12,297 nucleotides of DNA from assembly GCA_948560485.1 (NCBI GenBank), contig CAOXUF010000044.1, positions 1 to 12,297 on the forward strand, read 5' to 3'. The DNA comes from an uncultured Eubacterium sp. (GTDB lineage Bacteria > Bacillota_A > Clostridia > Lachnospirales > Lachnospiraceae). Position numbers and translations under genes: made by a program. The notes below the pieces were generated by a model that was given only the letters and a program-made list of their open reading frames with translations, had not been told where the DNA came from and did no database searches. Below, piece by piece: positions 7,435 through 12,297 of the stretch. Each line of letters opens with the position of its first letter. The stretch's first letter is position 1.

Positions 7435-7499
7435 GTCAGCCGGATAAGGTTCATTAAAAGAATAGAACATCTTTATCAGGCAGAAAGGTAGAGGTTAAG

Positions 7500-7967
7500 G
7501 TGTCTAGAAGAGAAGAGTACGAATCAAAAACAGAAGCACTACTGATTCCTATTTTAGAAGAAAAGGGATATGAGATGGTAGATGTGGAATATGTCAAAGA
7601 GGGCAGCAGCTGGTATTTAAGAGCTTTTGTTGACAAGCCGGGAGGCATTACAATTAATGATTTAGAAAGTGTCAGCAGACGTTTGAGTGATTTGCTGGAT
7701 GAGAAAGATTTCATTAGTGATGCTTACATATTAGAAGTAAGCTCCCCGGGACTTGGGCGTCCTTTAAAGAAGGATAGAGATTTTGACAGAAGTATCGGAG
7801 AAGAAATCGAGGTACATTTGTATAGAAGCCTTAACGGAAATAAGCAGTGTATAGGACTGTTAAAGTCTTATGATAAAGATACTATTACTATCGAAGATGA
7901 AGATGGTAGTGAAATAAATTTAGACAGAGTAAATGTTTCGCTCGTCAAATTAACGATTGATTTTTAG
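7500..7967 (+). CDS. rimP: Ribosome maturation factor RimP
   Basis: Cytoplasmic factor for maturation of the 30S ribosomal subunit. It has 155 residues, the usual family size. The N-terminal alpha/beta domain (about 1-80) contains GYEMVDVEYV and DLLDE near its end. The signature VSSPGLGRPL falls at about 80-89, followed by an SH3-like C-terminal domain (about 90-155). The start is GTG at 7500, supported by GAGG at 7491-7494 five bases upstream; no ATG fits. It is the first gene of the operon, 15 bases before nusA, and the stop overlaps the nusA ribosome site. Confidence 0.95.
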   Translation: MSRREEYESKTEALLIPILEEKGYEMVDVEYVKEGSSWYLRAFVDKPGGITINDLESVSRRLSDLLDEKDFISDAYILEVSSPGLGRPLKKDRDFDRSIGEEIEVHLYRSLNGNKQCIGLLKSYDKDTITIEDEDGSEINLDRVNVSLVKLTIDF

Positions 7968-7982
7968 GAGGATATTGGAAAA

Positions 7983-9161
7983 ATGAACAAGGAATTAATT
8001 GCAGCATTAGAGGTGTTGGAAAAGGAAAAAGGAATTAGTAAGGAGTCTTTATTTGAAGCAATCGAAAGTAATTTGGTTGTAGCTTATAAAAATAACTTTA
8101 ACAAAGCAGACAACGTGTCAGTAACAATGGATAGAGAAACAGGAGAATTCCATATCTATTCCCAAAAGACAGTCGTAGAGGAAGTTGAAGATACAGTTTC
8201 CCAGATTTCATTAGAAGATGCAAGAAATATCAAAGCATCTTATGATATCGGAGATACTGTAAACATAGAGATTCAGTCAAAAGATTTTGGACGTATTGCA
8301 ACGCAGAGTGCCAAGAATGGTATCTTACAGAAAATCAGAGAAGAAGAGAGAAAGAGTCTCTATGAACAGTATTATGAAAAGCAGGATGATATTATCACAG
8401 GTGTTGTTCAGAGAATTAATGGAAAGAACATCAGCATTAATTTAGGTAAGGTAGATACAGTTCTCATGGAAAAAGAACAGTCCAGAGGAGAGTTCTTCAG
8501 ACCGAATGACAGAATTAAATTATATGTCACAGAAGTGAAAGACAATGGAAGAGGACCAAGAATCACAGTATCAAGAACACATCCAAATCTTGTAAAGAGA
8601 CTTTTTGAACAGGAAGTAACAGAAATCAAGGATGGAACTGTTGAAATTAAGAGTATTGCAAGAGAAGCCGGCTCAAGAACAAAGATTGCAGTATGGTCTA
8701 ACAATGAAGATGTAGATGCAGTGGGAGCATGTGTTGGTATGAATGGAGCCAGAGTAAATGCAGTTGTCGATGAACTTCAGGATGAGAAGATGGATATTAT
8801 TAATTGGAGTGAAAATCCGGCAATTTTAATTGAAAATGCTCTCAGTCCATCTAAGGTAGTAGCTGTACTTGCAGATCCAGACAATAAGGAAGCGTTGGTG
8901 GTTGTTCCGGATTTACAATTATCACTTGCTATTGGTAAGGAAGGACAGAATGCGAGACTTGCAGCAAAACTTACAGGATTTAAAATTGACATTAAGAGCG
9001 AGTCACAGGCAAAAGCAGAAGGTATTCAATATGTATTTAACGAAGAAGACTACTATGATGATGAGTATTATGATGGTGAGTACTATGACGATGAATACTA
9101 TGATGAAGAATATTATGATGATGAATATGATGCAGAAGTAGAGGAATCAGAAGAAGCATAG
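7983..9161 (+). CDS. nusA: Transcription termination/antitermination protein NusA, with a YYDxE-repeat tail
   Basis: RNA polymerase-binding elongation factor that promotes pausing and intrinsic termination. Of its 392 residues, 1-130 form the RNAP-binding N-domain (starts [20 protein letters not shown]). An S1 domain follows from G140 to about 205 ([16 protein letters not shown]). KH1 is about 219-285 ([12 protein letters not shown]) and KH2 about 286-345 ([14 protein letters not shown]). It lacks the C-terminal acidic repeats of proteobacterial NusA, as usual in Firmicutes. It ends instead in five YYD-[DGE]-E pentapeptides (357-381) and an acidic coda. AGGAGG at 7966-7971 supports the start. 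It sits between rimP and ylxR (10-base gap). Confidence 0.96.
   Translation: MNKELIAALEVLEKEKGISKESLFEAIESNLVVAYKNNFNKADNVSVTMDRETGEFHIYSQKTVVEEVEDTVSQISLEDARNIKASYDIGDTVNIEIQSKDFGRIATQSAKNGILQKIREEERKSLYEQYYEKQDDIITGVVQRINGKNISINLGKVDTVLMEKEQSRGEFFRPNDRIKLYVTEVKDNGRGPRITVSRTHPNLVKRLFEQEVTEIKDGTVEIKSIAREAGSRTKIAVWSNNEDVDAVGACVGMNGARVNAVVDELQDEKMDIINWSENPAILIENALSPSKVVAVLADPDNKEALVVVPDLQLSLAIGKEGQNARLAAKLTGFKIDIKSESQAKAEGIQYVFNEEDYYDDEYYDGEYYDDEYYDEEYYDDEYDAEVEESEEA
9051..9125 (+). repeat. Five 15-bp tandem repeats encoding YYDxE in the NusA tail
   Basis: Five consecutive in-frame 15-base units encode [20 protein letters not shown] and YYDDE. The third-base choices vary between units (TAC/TAT, GAT/GAC, GAG/GAA) while the peptide stays nearly fixed. 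That points to selection on the peptide rather than a very recent slippage event. The tail is strongly acidic and Tyr-rich. Confidence 0.9.
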
Positions 9162-9171
9162 GAGACAGCAT

Positions 9172-9450
9172 ATGGGGCAGGTTAGAAAAGTTCCGATGAG
9201 AACATGTATTGGTTGCAGACAGTCAAAAGACAAAAAAGAACTAATTCGTGTAGTAAGGAATAAAGAAAATCAGATTTTTGTTGATTTAACAGGAAAACAA
9301 AACGGCAGAGGTGCATATATTTGTGCAGATGCAGATTGTTTAGAGAAAGCAATAAAAAATAAAGGGTTAGAAAAGACTCTGAAAATTTCGAATGTCAGTG
9401 AAGAAGTAATAGAAGCGTTGAAAAAGCAGTTAGGAGATATCAATGAATAA
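9172..9450 (+). CDS. ylxR: YlxR-family RNA-binding protein (RnpM)
   Basis: A small basic protein of 92 residues, the usual YlxR (DUF448) size. It opens with the family signature around RTCIGC (C12, C15) and KKELIR (21-26). The diagnostic GRGAYIC (45-51) follows, with C56 a few residues on, giving four cysteines in the nucleic-acid-binding fold. In Bacillus subtilis the homologue has been described as an RNase P modulator (RnpM). The ATG at 9172 is preceded by AGGAG (9160-9164), which overlaps the nusA stop. Its 3' end overlaps ylxQ by 8 bases, so the two are probably translationally coupled. Confidence 0.93.
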   Translation: MGQVRKVPMRTCIGCRQSKDKKELIRVVRNKENQIFVDLTGKQNGRGAYICADADCLEKAIKNKGLEKTLKISNVSEEVIEALKKQLGDINE

Positions 9451-9748
9451 AATATTTTCTATGGTTGGGCTGGCTACCAGGGCAGGAAAAACTGTCGCAG
9501 GGGAGTTTTCAGTAGAAAAGGCAGTCAGAACAGGTAAAGCATTTTTAGTACTGGTATCCCATGAGGCGTCAGACAATACGAAAAAGCTGTTTTTAAATAA
9601 ATGTAAACATTATCAGATTCCGGTATTTGTATATGGAAGTAAAGAAGAGTTGGGAAATTCCACGGGAAATGGAGAACGTGCTTCAATTGCGATTGTGGAT
9701 GAAGGTTTTAGTAGAACAATCATAAATTTGTTAGAAGATAATCATTAG
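9443..9748 (+). CDS. ylxQ: L7Ae-family RNA-binding protein YlxQ
   Basis: A 101-residue member of the L7Ae/L30e kink-turn-binding family. The N-terminal GLATRAGKTVAGE and the block FLVLVSHEASDNTKK are typical, followed by IPVFVYGSKEELG and a C-terminal helix. It is thought to bind kink-turn RNA; its physiological role in Firmicutes is not settled. AGGAG at 9432-9436, inside ylxR, supports the ATG at 9443. It lies 13 bases before infB, in the conserved position in this operon. Confidence 0.93.
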   Translation: MNKIFSMVGLATRAGKTVAGEFSVEKAVRTGKAFLVLVSHEASDNTKKLFLNKCKHYQIPVFVYGSKEELGNSTGNGERASIAIVDEGFSRTIINLLEDNH

Positions 9749-9761
9749 ACGGAGGTAGTAA

Positions 9762-12275
9762 ATGTCAAAGATGAGAGTACATGAATTAGCCAAAGAATTA
9801 GAAATAAAAAGTGCAGATATTGTAACCGCACTGGAAGAAAAGGGAATGGAAGTAAAAGCACAAAGTTCTATTGATGAAGAACAGATTACTTATGTAAAAC
9901 AGAAATTTTCTAAAAATAAAACAGAAGAAGTAAAAGAAGAGAAGAAGGAAGAAAAGGCAAAACCGAGAAAATTAATTACAAGTAAAGGTGTTGTCAGAAC
10001 CGGTGAGAGAAGACATGGTGATGGTGAAAGAAGACGACGCAGACATAGCAGTGATGGAGAACACCGCCGCCGTTCACGGCATTCATCAGAAGAAAAGTCA
10101 AGTGTAGAGACGAAGGAAGTAAAACCACTTGTTGCTGCACAGGAAGTAAAAGCAGAGCCGGTTGTGGAAGGGGTAAAAATTACTGTGAATGAGTCAGTTC
10201 AGGAGGCACCTAAGATTGCACCACAGGAAGAGACTGTTAAGGAAGAAAAGCCGGTTCAGGCTGAAACTTCTGTAAAAACAGAGGAGATTGTAAAAGAAAA
10301 AACACCTGAAAAACAGTCGGAAGTAAAAAGTGTGGAGAAGGAAGTAAAAAAGGCTGACAATGTCAGACCGGACAACAGACAGCAGAGTAACAGACCACAG
10401 GGAAATAGAACACCGGACAACAGACAGCAAGGTAACAGACAACAGGATAACAGACGTCCAAATAATGACAGAAATAACGGCAGGGATAATAGAAATAATA
10501 AGGATAACCGTAACTTTAACAGAGACCATAGCAATGGACGTAATGACAGAAATAATTCTAGAAATGGAAATGACAGAAATAACGACAGAAATAATTCTAG
10601 AAATGGAAATGGCAGAAACAACGATAGAAACAATTTCAGAAATGGAAATGATAGAAACAACGACAGAAATAATTTTAGAAATGGAAATGACAGACGTGAT
10701 TTCAGAAAGAATGACAGAAATGAAACACCTGCAGAGCCAATTCAGGATAAAAACAGAAAAACGAGGGAAAATAAAATACGTCAGGACAAACAGGAGCGTA
10801 ATAAAAAGAATTACGAAGATGGCGGCAGAAGAGGAAAGAATGGCAAGAAGAATGATTTTGCTAAGCCAATAATGGAGAAACCGAAGAAGAAAGAAGAGAA
10901 GAAGGAAGAGATTAAGGTAATTCAGGTTCCTGATTTTATTACTATTGGTGAACTTGCAGAGAGAATGAAGATGACACCTTCAACCCTGATTAAGAAGTTG
11001 TTCTTAGAAGGAAAGATGGTTACTGTGAATACAGAAGTAGACTTTGACAGTGCTGTGGAAATCGCATTAGGATATGAAATCATGTGCGAAAAAGAAGAAA
11101 AAGTAGACATGATTGAGGAACTTCTGAAAGAAGAGGCAGAAGATGAATCATTGATGGAGAAACGTCCTCCTGTTGTTTGTGTTATGGGACACGTTGACCA
11201 TGGTAAAACTTCACTTTTAGATGCTATCAGAGAGACAAATGTTATCTCAGGCGAGGCTGGTGGTATTACACAGCATATCGGTGCATCTGTTGTAAAGATT
11301 AATGACCAGACGATTACATTCCTTGATACACCGGGACATGAGGCATTTACATCTATGCGTATGCGTGGTGCACAGTCAACAGATATTGCTATCTTAGTAG
11401 TTGCCGCAGATGATGGTGTTATGCCACAGACTGTAGAAGCAATTAATCATGCAAAGGCAGCTGGAATTGAAATTATTGTAGCGATTAACAAGATTGATAA
11501 GCCGGGTGCAAATATTGAAAGAGTTAAGCAGGGACTTGCTGAACATGAACTGTTAGCAGCTGACTGGGGTGGAAATGTAGAAATGGTTCCGGTTTCAGCC
11601 CACACAAGAGAAGGTATTGATGACCTTCTTGAAATGGTATTATTACAGGCAGATGTATTAGAATTGAAAGCAAATGCAGACCGTCAGGCGAGAGGTATTG
11701 TTATCGAGGCAAAACTTGATAAGGGGAAAGGACCTGTTGCTACAGTATTAGTACAGAAGGGAACATTAAATGTTGGTGCTCATATTGCTGCTGGTGCAAA
11801 CCATGGTAAAGTAAGGGCGATGACAGATGATAAAGGAAACAGAATCAAGACAGCAGGACCGTCTACTCCGGTAGAAATCTTAGGTCTCAGTGGTGTTCCA
11901 AACGCAGGAGAGGTTTTTGTTTCTACAGAGACAGCGAATGAAGCAAAAGACTTTGCAAACACATTCGTTGAAGACAGCAAAGCAAAACTGATGGAATCTA
12001 ACAAGTTTAGAATTTCTCTTGACGATTTAAACTCACAAATTGAAGCAGGAGAACTGAAAGAATTAAATGTAATTATTAAGGCTGACGTTCAAGGTTCTGT
12101 AGAGGCTGTAAAACAGAGTCTGTTAAAACTTTCTAATGAGGAAGTAGAAGTAAAAGTAATTCATGGTGGTGTTGGTGCAATCAATGAATCTGATGTTATT
12201 CTTGCATCTACATCCAATGCAATTATTTTAGGTTTTAACGTAAAACCGGATACACAGGCAGAGGCAACAGCGAAT
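9762..12275 (+). CDS. infB: Translation initiation factor IF-2 (3' truncated)
   Basis: GTPase that places initiator tRNA on the ribosome. The ATG at 9762 follows GGAGG (9751-9755). The 838 visible residues hold an N-terminal IF2_N domain (about 1-49), an Arg/His cluster (81-113), a long charged linker with Asn/Arg repeats (202-315), and a second IF2_N domain (about 393-445). The G domain shows G1 GHVDHGKT (476-483), G3 DTPGH (522-526), G4 NKID (576-579) and G5 SAH (612-614). Beta-barrel domain II and part of domain III follow. The frame runs without a stop into the adapter at 12276, so the C-terminal initiator-tRNA-binding domain is missing from the window, not from the organism. The linker is long for the family. 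Confidence 0.96.
10365..10460 (+). repeat. Degenerate Asn/Arg/Gln repeats in the IF-2 linker
   Basis: From residue 202, imperfect units of the form PDNRQQ(S/G)NR recur ([10 protein letters not shown], then [10 protein letters not shown] and QQDNRR). The codon pattern CAACAGACAGCA recurs with them. They run directly into the more regular 13-residue repeats downstream, so the linker carries two kinds of low-complexity sequence. Confidence 0.6.
10548..10700 (+). repeat. 39-bp tandem repeats (13-residue Asn/Arg-rich units) in infB
   Basis: Three full 39-base units (10548-10586, 10587-10625, 10626-10664) and a partial fourth encode variants of RNN(S/F)RNGN(D/G)RNND at residues 263 to about 313. 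The units differ at few bases and the array stays in frame. The translated region is disordered in character, positively charged and Asn-rich. Long minus-strand and +1 open frames here are by-products of the biased codons. Confidence 0.88.
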
Positions 12276-12297
12276 AGATCGGAAGAGCGTCGTGTAG
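12276..12297. other. Sequencing adapter remnant (right end)
   Basis: The last 22 bases begin AGATCGGAAGAGC and are the exact reverse complement of bases 1-22. They are adapter, not genome. The infB frame continues through them only artificially, so residues after codon 838 should be discarded. Confidence 0.97.

Noticed and set aside
10256..10660. 134-residue minus-strand open frame rich in Leu/Phe
   Set aside because: It is the antisense of the Asn/Arg repeat region of infB; biased codons keep this strand open. There is no ribosome site, and the periodic Leu/Phe pattern copies the repeat.
10360..10872. 170-residue plus-strand frame rich in Glu/Met/Thr/Ile
   Set aside because: Off-frame reading of the same infB repeats. 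The real IF-2 frame is continuous through it, with a correct start and conserved domains on both sides.
1..12297. 22-bp terminal inverted repeats of a transposon or linear element
   Set aside because: They are sequencing adapters; no transposase or target duplication is present, and they interrupt housekeeping genes.

Overview
The window reads as a chromosomal fragment from a low-GC Gram-positive anaerobe, most likely a Lachnospiraceae-type Clostridium. The grounds are a PolC-type replicase, the rimP-nusA-ylxR-ylxQ-infB operon in Firmicutes order, AT-rich DNA with strong AGGAGG ribosome sites, and a secreted BspA-like leucine-rich-repeat protein of the kind common in gut Clostridia. No exact species can be named from sequence alone. 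The first and last 22 bases are not biological: they are the two orientations of an Illumina adapter end. Both terminal genes (polC and infB) are therefore cut at the adapter joins, and the real DNA spans 23-12275.

Layout: (1) 23-4364, polC, the replicative DNA polymerase, lacking its N-terminus. (2) 4365-4659, a hairpin-rich convergent gap that holds a tRNA-Glu(CUC) gene on the minus strand with its own extended -10 promoter. (3) 4660-5487, a short-chain dehydrogenase/reductase of unknown substrate. (4) 5488-7345, an AT-rich accessory segment. It holds a promoter, a candidate terminator-bounded ~120-nt structured RNA, a frame-broken small secreted-protein gene, an intact secreted LRR/Ig-like protein, and two diverged direct copies of a 54-nt sequence bracketing the block. 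(5) 7346-12275, a consensus promoter and leader hairpin followed by rimP, nusA, ylxR (rnpM), ylxQ and infB, all on the plus strand with gaps of 10-15 bases or a small overlap.

The housekeeping genes cover replication (polC), decoding (tRNA-Glu), 30S maturation (rimP), transcription elongation, termination and antitermination (nusA), RNA-binding accessory factors (ylxR, ylxQ) and translation initiation (infB). The leader hairpin before rimP has an interrupted U-tract and is well placed for feedback control by NusA. I see no phage, CRISPR or transposase genes. The most unusual material is the 5.5-7.3 kb accessory block and two low-complexity protein regions: five YYDxE pentapeptides ending NusA, and 13-residue Asn/Arg-rich tandem repeats in the IF-2 linker.
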